From Serripes groenlandicus (taxonomy: Eukaryota; Mollusca; Bivalvia; Cardiida; Cardiidae), in NCBI GenBank assembly GCA_031761405.1, contig JASEVX010000013.1, forward strand, positions 44,472,704-44,536,703: a stretch of DNA of 64,000 nucleotides. Direction: 5' to 3'. A program made the position numbers and the translations under genes. Shown in pieces: positions 1 to 11,469 of the stretch (position 1 is the stretch's first letter; the number at the start of each line of letters is the position of its first letter). The notes under the pieces are model-generated. The model did not search any database. It was not told the origin of the DNA and saw nothing but the letters and a program-made list of their open reading frames with translations.

Positions 1-395
1 AATAAGAGATATTAATCGTCAAATAGTGGGTTTAGATCCTTAGTAAAATATATTAACCTTCAAATATAGTGTTAGGATGCTTAGTAAAGGATATTAACCT
101 TCAAATATAGCGTTTAAATGCTTAGTAAAGGATATTAACCTTCAAATATAGCGTTTGGATGCTTAGTTATAGATATTAACCTTCAAACATTGGGTTTGGA
201 AGCTCAATAAAGGATATTAACTGGTAAATATTTAGTTCGGAAACTTAACTAGAGCTTAATAATATATATTAACAGGCACATATTGGGTTTGGAAGCTTAA
301 TAGGATATTTAACCTGTAAATATAAGGTTGTGTAGCTTAATGCGAGATATTAACCGACATACATAAGGGTTGGAAGTTTAATAAGAGATATTAAC
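1..395. repeat. Degenerate tandem repeat, about 41-bp unit
   Basis: The phrase GATATTAACC recurs at about 51, 91, 131 and 172, giving a spacing of 40-41 bp; later units are more diverged and slightly longer. Each unit reads roughly TTAGTAAAGGATATTAACC followed by TTCAAATATAGCGTTTGGATGC. A related degenerate array lies at 61555-61830, directly after a copy of the exon-1 cassette. This suggests that the repeat originally filled the first intron of a cassette copy. Confidence 0.8.
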
Positions 396-660
396 CGGCA
401 CATATTGGCTGTCAATCCAGGGACTGTAAGTTCGAATACCAGCTCAGCCAACATTCTTTCTGACGTTTGACAAGCGGCATTCGTCTTTCACTAATGGGCT
501 AACAGTATATGTTGAAACACAGTCAATTGCTTGGAAAGTATGTTGAGTGGACTTTTAGTGTGTGAAAGCTAAATAAACACACGAGTAGGTGTATTGGACG
601 CTGTGATGTGTCTTCATTTTTTTGGGAGAAAAGCGTTAAGCCCCAATCAATCAATCAAAC
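396..660 (+). mobile_element. tRNA-derived SINE, family S1, near full length
   Basis: The head has a tRNA B-box-like stretch (GTAAGTTCGAATACC near 428). The body reads GCCAACATTCTTTCTGACG, then a segment around CAGTCAATTGCTTGGAAAGT, a stretch near ACACGAGTAGGTG, and the tail CCCCAATCAATCAATCAAA. The same order is seen at 36390-36620 and, reversed, at 53425-53590; head fragments lie at 23965, 30035 and 57430. The family name is not known to me. Confidence 0.65.
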
Positions 661-766
661 AGTCCATGGCAGGTATACAAAATGTACCTTATTTTATGCA
701 ATTTTATACTAATGAATAATAATTATTCACCAGAATCTTTACAGCCTTATTTATTTATGTTTCAGA

Positions 767-1205
767 ATCTATAAAAAAAAAGGCTGAATTCAATATTGCT
801 AAACAAACTAAACTGTCAGACAAAGACCCTAGAAAGATGTCGAATCCTTGTATAGTGGGAGGAGTAAAAACACAAGCAGGTACATACTGTGAGGTCTGTT
901 CAGAATATATATACGACACAAGTGAAGAAGTCCATCGACGTTTTAGAGCTACACGGAAGCATGAGCTTAAACTATCCGATATATTCGCCGTGTTTAATCG
1001 AAGGGGTCGTTTAAGTCATGATGTTGCCATATCAGACCGTTGCATCCCACTTAAACAGAGGCGACGTGAAGTGAAGACGCTGGCAGAGGTTGTTATCGAA
1101 GGATAGACAAAAACCGACGTGATTTATTTTAAGAGAAGATCAGGTCCTTATCTACAGAAATCAAAGAACTAAAATATTTAAGAGAAAGGGAACTAATCAC
1201 ACACA
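767..1205 (+). pseudogene. TRIM-like B-box gene, N-terminal remnant (copy 1)
   Basis: This stretch aligns by eye with the first part of the intact gene at 33759. It follows a splice-acceptor-like TTTCAG ending at 766. The original start codon is lost (AAG in place of ATG), so the longest open stretch begins at an internal ATG at 837. B-box 1 is recognisable but has lost some ligand cysteines (for example C45 and C48 positions read Y/D and S). About 24 residues covering the first half of B-box 2 are deleted. After a stop at 1104-1106 the coiled-coil start is still readable (LEKIRSL region) until about 1205, where similarity to coding sequence ends. Sequence from about 1360 resembles the 3' flank of copy 2, so an internal deletion removed the coiled-coil and propeller. 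Non-functional by inspection. Confidence 0.8.
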
Positions 1206-2189
1206 ACACATTTTTTCATGACCAATAATGGTCCCCCTTTACCTCGCCCATCTATCGTGAAGTTTGTGTTTACCGGATACACGTTCTCAGCCATTGTGTA
1301 AACATTCGCGGATGAATACAAAAATAGTGATTCGGCCAAGTTATATTACACATGTGACATAAAAAGAAATACGTAATGGGTATATCAGATCGGATACAAG
1401 TATTGTCATGTGATACATATAATGACAGGGATATTTAATATTTGAATTTAATAAAAAGATTATTGCATCATTAAACAACTTAAACAAATGGGCTTTGTAC
1501 ATTTAGCAATAAATACATCGTCATTATTCTATGTGTTATGTGCAGAATGGCAATAGTTCTATGCTATTCTTTTCAATTATGTTTACATGCATTATTTTGT
1601 TTGTGTGTGTTTATTGAGTCGTTTCGATTAGGATACGGATCTGTGATACCCCTTTGTTTAACTACGCAGATGCATATTTTTTGCATATGTCTATGATTAT
1701 TAGGTTATTTGCCTGAAGGACACGGGTATGCTATTGTCCCCTTGCTACACTAAGTGCACTAGTTGGCAGTTTAAGTTGAAAGGAACGGTTTTGTATAGAG
1801 CTTAAACTTTAACATATGGTTACACTATATCCCTTCCATATACGCACCCAACTACTACCTGCTGCAAATACATCGTATGTCGTCTGTATCATAAATGGGG
1901 TAACATACTGAACAAATCACTGACCCCCTTTCAATCGAAACGAAATCTACAAAAACGTGTCTAATTATGTGAACTGACAATTACAAATGTTTTCATTTAT
2001 TCTATCTACAATTTTAAATCAGAATAAAGTTTAACACAGTCCAACCCGAATCTCTTAATACGGTTTGATCATGTGGAACTTTAACCCCGCTTTCAACAAT
2101 ATTCAAATGATTTCACGACGACCTGTTCACATAACATGTTCATCCAGGCTTACTTACTCCAATAATCCACAAACCATTATTTCCTGGCA
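1206..2189. other. Decayed 3' flank of copy 1, otherwise nothing recognised
   Basis: About 1400-1560 resembles 8900-9070 downstream of copy 2; both contain GTACATTTAGCAATAAATAC and a following GTGCAGAA. This marks the 3' flank of the duplicated gene cassette. The rest shows no open frame or repeat that I can support. Confidence 0.55.
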
Positions 2190-2445
2190 AATGTGTGACC
2201 ACCTCCATGGTGTAGTGGTGGAGCGTTCGCGGGATGTCGAAGGGTTTGATAATCGACCGGGTCATGCCAAACACTTTAAAACGATAGTACTGGCTACCCT
2301 CCTTTACACTAAAGAGTGTGGGTGAGCATTACGACGACTCGCCGGACCAGTAGTATTGATAACTTAAACAAGAAACGCCGTGATATAATTAAGATATGTT
2401 GAAAGCGGCTTTGAAAACCAAACAATGAACCAGGCAACTGCCAAC
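2190..2445 (+). mobile_element. tRNA-derived SINE, family S2
   Basis: The head contains an A-box-like TGGTGTAGTGGTGGAGC and a degenerate B-box near 2250. The body has the phrases GGGTCATGCCAAACACTTTAA and GAGCATTACGACGACTCGCC. The tail reads ACGCCGTGATATAATTAAG followed by GTTGAAAGCGGC. Body or tail copies occur at 23555 (reverse), 45175, 46125, 46610, 48730, 49410 and 51545. Confidence 0.65.
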
Positions 2446-2879
2446 ATTCCCATATAGACTACTTATCTCATTTGTGGAAGACAAATAACCCTTGTCGCAA
2501 TACCGTTTATAATAATACTCGTCAGATAATATGAATGACCGAGCACGGGTTCAATCCATTGACCCCTGGATTGATGACCATCGTCATTACCGACGGAATT
2601 ATCGGTGTTTGACAGGTGATTAGGAAAGATACACTTAAAATAGTAAAGAGTTATGTTCAAATTATAAATATCTTCAATTACTCGATGAATTGATTTTGTG
2701 ATTCATTGCTTGGATGAATCAGCAGTATTTGTCTTATGCCACAGAGACCAGTTTAAAAAGTTGTCCATATGTGTATACAGATATGCAATAATGCAATACT
2801 ACGAATGTGTAGCACATTTGAAGCAATATTCTTGGATAAGCGTGACCACTATCAAATCTATAGGATTTATGTAAAAGAT
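2446..2879. other. Nothing recognised
   Basis: Short open frames exist on both strands but none shows a recognisable motif or a start context that stands out. Confidence 0.4.
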
Positions 2880-3207
2880 TCAATAGGGTATATTGTTATG
2901 AAGAGGTATTCCTACAAAGTCAAGGGTTATATGACGGTGATATTTTTTAAAACGTAATAATCAAAATGCAATTAGGTATATTGTGATCAAGAGGTATTCC
3001 TACAAGGTCAAGGGTTATATGACGGTGAGATTTCTTAAGACGTAATAATCAAAACTCAATTAGGTATATTGTAATAAAGAGGTATTCCTAAAAGGTCAAG
3101 GGTTATATGACGGTGAGATTTCTTAAGACGTAATAATCAAAACTCACTTAGGTATATTGTAATGAAGAGGTATTCCTACAAGTTCTAGGGTTATATGACG
3201 GTGAGAT
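2880..3207. repeat. 88-bp tandem repeat, four copies
   Basis: The phrase TTAGGTATATTGT (or a close variant) occurs at about 2884, 2972, 3060 and 3148, an even spacing of 88 bp. Each unit continues with GAGGTATTCCTACAAGGTCA and GGGTTATATGACGGTGAGAT. The open frame at 2769-2957 is a by-product of the first unit. Confidence 0.85.
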
Positions 3208-3239
3208 ACATTGTATTCGTTTTTACCAGACATATAAGC

Positions 3240-4010
3240 GGCATTCTGCGAAAATCAACCAATTGCCATTCATTGACAGGATAATCGAACCGTGTGGTTC
3301 TCTGCGAAAACAAACCAATAGGCATTTACTGACATTACAAACACATATCAGCGCACATACATTCAGTGTCTGTACGACCGTGCCTCCCTCTTCAAAAAAC
3401 AACAAATGGGCCTTTACTGCCAGTATAGACACATATCAGCCCTTCATACTGATTCGACCGCGTGGTGCTCTGCGAAAACCAACCAATACTGACAGTATAG
3501 ACACACATCAGCCAGAACATACGTTCAGTGTCTGACCCGACCGTGCGGCGCTCTGCAAAAAAACAACTAATGAGCATTTGCTACAAATATATATCCAGAT
3601 CAGGTAGCTCATCCCTTCAGTCTGATCTGACCGTGCGGCACTCTGCGAAAACCAACCAGTAGGCATTTACTGACTACATAGACCCAGATCAGCCAGTTTA
3701 TCCGTTCAGTTTTAACCGACCGTGTATCGCTCTTTGAAACCAAACCTTCAGACATTTGCTGACAGTATAGACCCAGATCAGCCAGCACATCCATTCAGTC
3801 TGGTCCAACCATGCAGCGGTCTGCAAAAACCAACTAATAGGCATTTGCTGCCAGTATAGACCAAGGTCTGTCAACACGTCCGTTCATGTTGATCCAACCG
3901 TGCGGCGCCTTGCTAAAACCAAATTATAGGCAAGTACTGCCAGTATAAAACCCAGATCAACGCACATCCGTTCAGTCTGATCTGAACTCTCACGGTTCTA
4001 CAGTAAGTTT
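3240..4010. repeat. About 88-bp tandem satellite, array 1
   Basis: Units read roughly CTCTGCGAAAACCAACCAAT, AGGCATTTACTGCCAGTATA, GACCCAGATCAGCCAGCACA, TCCGTTCAGTCTGATCCGAC, CGTGCGGCG. The CTCTGCGAAA phrase recurs at about 3300, 3470, 3551, 3641, 3731, 3820 and 3905. A second array lies at 22745-23275, and single unit fragments sit in the 3' flanks of the TRIM-like copies at about 20930 and 35640. Short open frames on both strands are periodic products of the repeat. Confidence 0.85.
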
Positions 4011-4390
4011 CCAGAAACTTCTGTAAAGCGTTATCTGTTTTGATCTCAATGTACATATACACAGTCAGGTAGATCCCCTCAGGTTCAATACCTTCGTTAG
4101 GTCTGGTTTTCACAGAGCACCGCTCGTATAAGGACGTATTCTAAATATGAAAATATTATGGAAAAAACGACTGACACCTGTAAATGATTGAGTCGTTATA
4201 ATGTAGCAGATTGATCAGCTGTTATACATTTGCGATCCTTGTGGTCTTATCGCCAAATGGTCAAAGAAAGTGTCAAGAACCTTATGTACAGCAATAGCTA
4301 TGTTGATCTCAATGCGTGGTTACACAGGCAGGTTGTTATCTTATAGGTTCAATAATTACGTTTGGTCTGGTTTGGTTACCTAGAATAAGT
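4011..4390. repeat. Tandem duplication, about 0.28 kb spacing
   Basis: The segment near 4027-4110 (TTGATCTCAATG, ACACAGTCAGGTAG, AGGTTCAATACCTTCGTTAG, GTCTGGTTT) is repeated in diverged form near 4300-4375. Nothing coding was recognised. Confidence 0.55.
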
Positions 4391-4559
4391 GGAAATTATT
4401 TCACTTTTTTTACTTTTGCTTATGTTTGCTTTGGTAATTCAGTCTAGCATTGTTTGAACTATTTTGTTGGCGTACTGAATGTGATGGATTTGTGTTCTTA
4501 GTATTTTACATCACGTGACTTCAAAACTTCACTTGAACTATGGTAGCCTTGCTATCGCA

Positions 4560-5460
4560 ATTATACCAAAACAAGAGCATCGCCAACGATACAAAACACC
4601 TCGCAGTGTTTTTTCATACAGATGTATAAAAGTCACGGTTACATAGATCAGTGAAACGGGAACCCACCCAAACCAGGGAATGAGTATTGAGGAATTATGT
4701 CTCCAAATGAAAGTGCTAGAGCCATGAAATTGTTAATACATACACATTTAAGTCATTTTGACCATGACCTTTGAACTTTTGCAAAAGCTTGGACAATTGC
4801 GAATCCCTCAAAACTCTCTTGAAAATGAACCTGTGTATCGAATATGAAGAAATTTCGTTTACAAAGTATTTGAGCGCTGTAGTCGTTTTATACACAAGTT
4901 CTTAGTCAATGTGAGCTTGAACTTTGACCTCGGTCGGTGGAATCCGAACTTGTACAAGAAGAACTAATTGTAAATGTATGAGGTCAGTGAAACTCGAACT
5001 AATATAAGAGGCCATGCCGGTGAACATATGTATTCAGTTACATAACAATCGGAACAAAATACAATTACTAGAGTGAAGCTGTCGCTTTTTACAGAATGTT
5101 AATAGCCACTGTGCCCCTGACCTTTGAACTAGGTTGGTGAAAGGCTAGCTCGTACAAGATGCGAAGTTGATGAACATGCGCTTCAAGTTTCATCATAATC
5201 GGAGAAGAAATAAATTCGCTAGAGCGATAATGTCGTTTCGTACAGAAGAATAATAGTTTTTGTGACCTTGACCTTTGACCTTGGTCAATGAAACCTTTCT
5301 TGTACAAGAGTCAATGCGAGTGAATATGTGCGTGAACATTTATGAAACTCGGATAATAAATGAAGTTGCTACAGTGATGACGTCGTTTGGACACGTACGT
5401 ACGAACGTATGTACATACATACGGGCAGATCCCTATATATCATTAACGACCTCGTCAAGA
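4560..5460. repeat. Dispersed/tandem repeat with TGACCTTTGACCT motif
   Basis: Diverged units of roughly 110-180 bp each contain a TGACC-rich phrase followed by a GGTCGGTGAAA-type phrase and AAGTTTCATCATAATCGG. TGACC phrases occur near 4759, 4925, 5118 and 5263. The last reads TGACCTTGACCTTTGACC. I recall similar TGACCTTGACC repeats from other bivalve genomes but cannot check this here. Confidence 0.65.
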
Positions 5461-5499
5461 GGGGATAATAACAGCACAACTTCAGGAGATTACTTCTTT

Positions 5500-6290
5500 A
5501 AATAAATGTTTGAGCCTCTAAATATATATGCAAAGGGATAACTTGTTAAATACCTGACTTTCTCCGTCTAATGTGTTTCCGAAAGTCGTTTTCTGCAGAT
5601 ACGTCTAAATGAGCCTACATTGTATAAAAGGGAAAGTTTTCAACTGTGGGATTATTAACGACCCTGATAAATTAAATCGATCGTTTACCTGATACAATGA
5701 AAACAGTGTTCAAAACGAACGAGTCTGTCCTTCTCACACGATGTTTTCCCTGTGATCCCTGTAGCCTTTAGGTTAAGCAACCGAGACATTGAACTATATT
5801 GTATTTCCTGAATATGTTGGTCGAGATTGTTTTTATTTGCATGTGTCAACGGTCAATATATGCTCACAAATATCCATGAATATAGTACACAGATGTTTTC
5901 AAAGAAGGTTCTGTTATTAGTGACATGTTAGATGAAGGGATAACGAGTGTGTAACTATACATTCAGTACACCCTTTATAAAACACGAGAGTGACTTTCTT
6001 CACATATTAGATGCATTTATTGGTAAGTAATGGTAACTATATTTTGGCATGATACTAATTAAAACATTTGTTCTATATGTCGTTTTTTACATTTTAAACC
6101 ACTGTTACATTCCTGACTATGAATACTTGAGAACTGGATGATTTTAGTTGTCGATGCTTCGTAAAACTATATTGAATTAATTAATTTAGTGAATCGTTCG
6201 TTCAATTATTCCTCTATTATTGACAGACATAAATCACTCAATGTATTAACACATCAGTTTTATGTAGTAATCAAGTAAAGAAAGTGAGAT
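5500..6290 (+). repeat. Dispersed block R, copy 1
   Basis: This block recurs at 11470-12410, 26760-27890 and 29030-29990. Shared phrases include ATTTCCTGAATATGTTGGTCG, GTGTCAACGGTCAATA, ATAGTACACAGATGTTTTCAA and AGAAGGTTCTGTTATTA. Near 5560-5610 it contains one arm of the palindromic fold-back family (AAAGTCGTTTTCTGCAGATACGTC). It runs directly into block H at 6295, as copy 2 does at 12416, so the two travel together. Confidence 0.7.
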
Positions 6291-6294
6291 AATT

Positions 6295-6415
6295 ATGTGT
6301 CTTCTACTGGAACTGATTCCTTTTCCGGCAACTCGTCAGAGCAGTGTCCTGCTACGTACCACCTATCCATATATTCCCTTTGCAAACATGGTTAAAGTAT
6401 TCCAAAACAATTTGG
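6295..6415 (+). promoter_or_regulatory. Conserved block H, copy 1 (role unknown)
   Basis: About 120 bp reading GTGTCTTCTACTGGAACTGA, TCCTTTTCCGGCAACTCGTC, AGAGCAGTGTCCTGCTACGT, ACCACCTATCCATA. Matching blocks are at 12416-12535, 16858-16980 and 30294-30415. In the last two it lies about 250 bp before the putative exon-1 donor, so it may be promoter-proximal. Its open frame (6295-6579) is not shared with the other copies in sequence or length and is probably not coding. Confidence 0.45.
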
Positions 6416-6439
6416 CAAATACTCGTTTCGCTTTACCAC

Positions 6440-6848
6440 ATAAACATGCAAACATATTGTCGTTATACCACATAAACATATACACATATTGTTGCTATAC
6501 CACATATACATTTACACATAGTGTTGCTATGTCATATACACACAGTGTATTGCTTTATCGCATAAACATTTACATATAATGTTGCTTTACCACATACATA
6601 TACACTCAATTTGTTGCTTTATCACAAAAACATATACACATAATGTTGATACATGTATACCATATTCACATATTGTTCCTATGCCACATATACATACACA
6701 CGATGTGTTGCTTTATCACATAAACATATACACATATTCACGGTTGCTATACCACATATACGTATACACATAGTGTCACTATGCAACGTTTGCACACATA
6801 CATTGTGTTGTTTTATCACATAAACATATACACATATTGTTGCTATAC

Positions 6849-6888
<40 letters not shown>

Positions 6889-6895
6889 CACATCG
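6440..6895. repeat. ACATATACACATATTGTTGC minisatellite, array 1, with (TA)n
   Basis: Units of about 35 bp read ATACCACATATACATATACA, CATAGTGTTGCT or TTTATCACATAAACATATAC. The array ends in a pure TA run at about 6852-6884. A longer array of the same repeat lies at 12540-13735, also just after block H. Confidence 0.85.
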
Positions 6896-7374
6896 CTTAC
6901 TTTAAATTCGTTCATTCTAATTATAGTTATTTAAAAGTTTCCATGATCACATTCTTTAATTTTGTTTCGAAAAAGGTTATTAATTAAACATGGAAATATC
7001 AAGAAACAAGCTTATCCATCCGATATTTATAACACGGCCATGTACATCTGGTGTATATGTAAGTGATGTATTTGTGAGTATATATGCGTATATGTTTGTT
7101 TGGGAGTAATTATGTATACAAATGGGATATATACGAATAATAAAACATGTTTCTATCTTCCCTTATGTACTTTTGTTTTCTTTCTCACTTTTGTTTCTTT
7201 TTCTCTTATTCTATTTTTTTGTTTTGATATTGTTTTCATTATAACTCCTTTGGTTGCCCTCTGATCACTATGTTTAATTTTATTGCATTTCTTTATTGTG
7301 TTTAAACTCAGCACCGTAATAAAACATTGTTGTTGTTTCTGCTTATGTTAATTCCACGGTAATAATGAACTAGC
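6896..7374. other. T-rich stretch before copy 2; nothing recognised
   Basis: No coding match to the N-terminal third of the TRIM-like gene is visible here, so copy 2 begins abruptly at about 7375. No exon-1-like CAG|GTATGT block was found. Confidence 0.45.
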
Positions 7375-8620
7375 CTCCAAAAGGCTCAATGTTTTTTAGA
7401 GAAGATCAAGTCCATCTTCAGCGATGATAGAACTTTAAGATTCAGAAGAAAGGGATAACATACATAAATTGTTGCATGGAATCTAAATAGGACGTTATTA
7501 CATTAAAAAGGGAAGTTATTGAATTGATTGAGAAATTAGTAAAGGATATTGAAGACGCCATTTGTGACATAGAAAAGAAACTCACGACTGAAGCCGAAAA
7601 TGATATTAAAGCAACACACACAATTAGCGAACAAATCAAGCAAACTATTGATTCCTTTCAATGTTTGGGCCATGCAGATCAGGAAGCCGCGTTTGTTGTT
7701 ATGACAAAAGAGAAACACAAACTCGACGAAGGGAAAGAAGCCACAGACGATATACTGAAGGAGATAAAACCAGTCAAGTTAGAATTTTACAAGTCCGACC
7801 AACTCGTGACCGTAATGTCTGAAGTTACCACAATGGGTATATTTAAAATATATGTCAAGCAACTTTTATCGGATGATAATATAATCTGTTTTCAGCAATT
7901 ATCGTCGGTGAGCAGGAGAGACATTAATATTGGGTCAACTAGAGGTGTCACGGAATGCGTGTTTATGGCAGACGGGCGATTAGTCGTTTGTGAAGGTCAT
8001 GGAAGTAATTCTGACAAAGTCCTTTCAGAGGATTTCAAAAAGCAAAGTGAAATTAACATTGCCTCTGTATGGGCTGTTGCTGTTGTATCCGATCACCAGG
8101 TCATCGTGAAAATGTCTTCAATTCTTGAATATTTCCGGTGCTTTTGCAAAGGAAAAGAACAATTCAAGTCGGAAAGAAGCGTTAGGGTGTTGACTATTAA
8201 AATAAAATAATATACGTCACTTGCAATGATAATATAGGACACGGGGAAACGGTTAATGTACTGACAATGACTGGTGATACCTTGAACAGGTTTAACGTTA
8301 GTCAGGGTAATCCTTATTACCTAGCTGTCAATAGTGCCGATGACATAATCGCTATTAGTACACTGTATACATATTATGACAGTCAGATTAGTGGTAGTCT
8401 TGATGGGTTGTGGGACTCATATGACAACTTCATAGTGTGTGGAGAATAGTCTAACAGTCTACATGTGGTGACTGGTGACGGTACCAAGCAAATGATTCTC
8501 TTAACATCTAAGGATGGAATTGACAAGCCTTATTGTCTGGCGTACAGCCCCAGAGATAAGACACTCGTTATAGTACGGTTTTCAAAACCAACACCACTTT
8601 TAGTGCTAATGATCAAATAA
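7375..8620 (+). pseudogene. TRIM-like gene lacking B-boxes, decayed (copy 2)
   Basis: Homologous to roughly residue 135 onwards of the intact protein at 33759: the coiled coil, then most of the beta-propeller. Lesions seen: both B-boxes absent; a run of six T near 7390 where the intact gene has five; an in-frame TAG at 7488-7490 where the intact gene has CAG; a 14-bp deletion after about 8108 that shifts the frame (ATCGTG joined to AAAATGTC); and a TAG at 8447-8449 (GGAGAATAG) within a late blade. Open stretches remain at 7524-8210 and 8267-8449. The propeller end is still readable to a stop near 8620. The 3' flank matches that of copies 3 and 4. Non-functional as a full protein; a transcript-level role cannot be excluded. 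Confidence 0.85.
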
Positions 8621-9075
8621 AACAACCGGTAGGATGTCTTGCAATGTAGGCGATTAATAACCGATGTTGCAGTGTCGAACGAGAAATCCGAATAAGTAAT
8701 CTCAACCAAGTCCTAAAACATTTTGATATACCACATACTGCAATTGAAATGAAAATTGTTATTACAATTAGGAAAGCAGTGTCATCTTTATTTATGTTTG
8801 TTCATTAAATGTAACATTACTGTTGGATTACGCAGAGTGCCGCTCAATTAGTAATGACAATTTAAACTGTGAATAGAAGAACTGTGTAAATACAATACAC
8901 ATGTATCATAATGATTATGTTGTATATGTCTATCATGTGTGTAATGACTGCGATATTTGATATCGGAATTTAATAGAAATATAATTGTATCAGTATCCAA
9001 CTTAAACGAATAAATGTTTGTACATTTAGCAATAAATACACTTCATCATAATATGTATTAAGTGCAGAAAGGAAA
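8621..9075 (+). other. 3' flank of TRIM-like copy 2
   Basis: Resembles the sequence after copies 3 and 4: CAATTGAAATG near 8740, TTTATGTTTGTTCATTAAATG near 8790, and a remnant of the 88-bp satellite unit (ACGCAGAGTGCCGCTC) near 8832. Its distal part resembles 1400-1560. Confidence 0.55.
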
Positions 9076-10319
9076 CGGCTTTATGTCATGAAGTGTTTCA
9101 AGAAACGTATTTAAAACAGTGGCCATTTTGTTTTTGCTGCATCGATACGCATATAGGTATTTTGTCCACATTTTAAGTTTGGTTTTCAAACCGCTCGCAT
9201 AAAGCCGGACCACCATCATTAAGTAGTCGTGGTTGTCGTTGTTTCGATGAAACATTCTTGAAATTATTAATGTTATAGTTGAATAATTGAACATTAGATT
9301 CATTTAGATATCCCGTTCCATTTTTAATCAATAAAACTAAGTGAAAAAGAAAATTTAACGTAACTTAACGTGAGCTTTGTTCCGCGAAACCCTACCTTAA
9401 CGGAATAATTACAAGTGTGGAACACTACTTGTCGAGCATCCATGCAAATTATCCAAATGGATACTCCATCACAGAAGATAGCTAGATCAGAATGTGAGTA
9501 TTCACCAGCTGATCTTGGTGAACGTTAATAGACAACAATCAATCAGATAAAGATAATTAATTCTTATTATTTACAGCTTGACTATTTTCTTGTACCGTAA
9601 GGTCATGGTCTCACCGACCCACGTAGGCGTAGCTAGGGGTCCACGTAGATATGTTGGGGTTGTACGTGGCCATCCACAAGTACCCTGCTTTGCCTTAAGC
9701 CCTGGATAACCATTACCGACGTAATAAGGGATCAAACAGCAACGAAATGTCCGACATTCGGAAATCTTAACGCTTTTCCTCAGGAAGACGCAGATGAGCA
9801 ATTTTTCTTTCTGTAACAATATTTTCAACTCAATTCAGATAAATTGACTTTGCATGGTTTTGCAAAGACATATTCACATTCGTCTGCTGCAGACTTGATG
9901 TATGTTGTAAAAGGTGAAAAGGGCACTAACGCTAATCATCGTTATAAAAGAGTTTCATTTATCAACACAACATCTTTCCGTGTTAAAGATGAAGTCTTAC
10001 TTATTGTGTAGAGGTGTCAAAAGTCGTTTGCACCATGCAATCAGTTATGGAGAGTCATAAATGTCGATTCTCGAAGGGTGAGGGTTAATTGAAATAAAAC
10101 ACATGAAACCTTTTCAAAAGCACTTTGGATTGGATTATCCGACAGGATATCATGGTTAGATATAGACCGTGGCCACACGAAATATGGTACTCGATCCACT
10201 ACCATTGAAAATGAAATAAGTAGATCAGTTTGACGTTTCATTCGTAGGCTAGAGGCGAAATTGAAATAACATTAATTAAGGTAACCTGATTGCTCCAGAT
10301 AGCTAACAGAAATATTCAC
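9076..10319. other. No gene recognised; fold-back element fragment inside
   Basis: Around 9755-9915 there are arms of the palindromic fold-back family (GAGCAATTTTTCTTTCTGTAAC and TCGTCTGCTGCAGAC). The other short frames here have no recognisable motif. Confidence 0.4.
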
Positions 10320-11400
10320 GAATACATCATATCTAACTTACTTTGGTTGTAGCGATCAAAGCAACATATTCAAGCGTTCATGGTCAATAATTAGTCAAGA
10401 TACATTTAGAAGAATGAGATCAGTCTTGGGTAAAGTCACCATTTAACCATGTTTCCTAAGGAGTTATACCGCTGTGTAATATATTCAATATATTCAAGCA
10501 GCTATGGTCAATAATAAGTATTGACCTGTATATCACTCGAGATAGTAGACTGAGGTTATTCTTTGTTAAGTCAAATTTCAAACCTTGATCAACTCTTTAA
10601 AGGGTGACACATATCGTTTAACAAATATTGTACTGATGTGTGATATATTCATGTTTCCACGGTCACCAATCTCGTAGTGAGCGGGTTCTGCATTTTGCAT
10701 TGTTTTCACACAAAAAGCGCGAGTGCTGGTTAAGTATACAGGAGCAGACATCGAGCGTGATTACAATAAGTTTAACGTATTTTTCGCAAATGGTGTGAAA
10801 TAAATCAGTTGTAACCAAATTATTTGCCCAAATATCAGTCCATATACATGTATCTAACTAAATTCACCATCAATTATTCACATAAGCAATATATTCAAAC
10901 GTCCATGTTCAGAAGGTGTTCAGAAGGTGTCTTTTATCCCTTACCTACAAACAACAAATATAGAGCAACAGAGTTTCAAAACAGATGGGAGAAAATACCA
11001 AAAATCTTTTTAAATGAAGGTATAATCAATTAAAAGTTGAAACATTACGGCATTAGGAAAGAAATGCTCGTTTTGACCAATTTCTCTTTTTATTACAATG
11101 TTTTCAAAAGTCGTCTTTTGTAAATGCGTCGGAGACTTTCTTTATGTGGGAAATAGTTAAATCACTCATGATCGTACACTGATGTAAGTCGTTGATAAAT
11201 TCACCTTTATATAGGTTCAGATAGTAGATCAATCTAAGGTTAAGTCATCTTTTCTTAACGTGCTCAACTCTTTACATTCCTATTAAGTTATGAGTGAAAC
11301 ATACTATATAAAGAAAACAAACGGATGTATAAAATGACAGTACAAGTGTCCATGGCCAATAGATTTCCTTTATCTCAGTCAAAATATTTGTCTGAAAATG
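10320..11400. repeat. Tandem family PB (CATATTCAAGCGTCCATGGTC), array 1
   Basis: Diverged units of about 120-150 bp contain ATATTCAAGCGTTCATGGTC, a CAGTCAAGATAGTAGATTGAG-type phrase, a CAGTCTTGGGTAAAGTCA-type phrase and a TTAACCCTTTACATTCCT-type phrase. Units start near 10366, 10492, 10644 and 10890, with more near 11150-11360. Other arrays: 24620-25430, 26340-26720 and 41656-43390. Confidence 0.65.
11035..11160. mobile_element. Palindromic fold-back element (family FB), partial
   Basis: Left arm TTGAAACATTACGGCATTAG and right arm ATTTCTCTTTTTATTACAAT followed by GTTTTCAAAAGTCGTC surround a short centre. The outer part ends in an ATGTGGGAAA-type phrase. See the finding on this family. Confidence 0.55.
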
Positions 11401-11469
11401 AAGAGCAAATTCAACGTGAGCAAAGAAGTTCTGTAAAATCTGAAAACAAGAACATTCTATTCAATTTGT

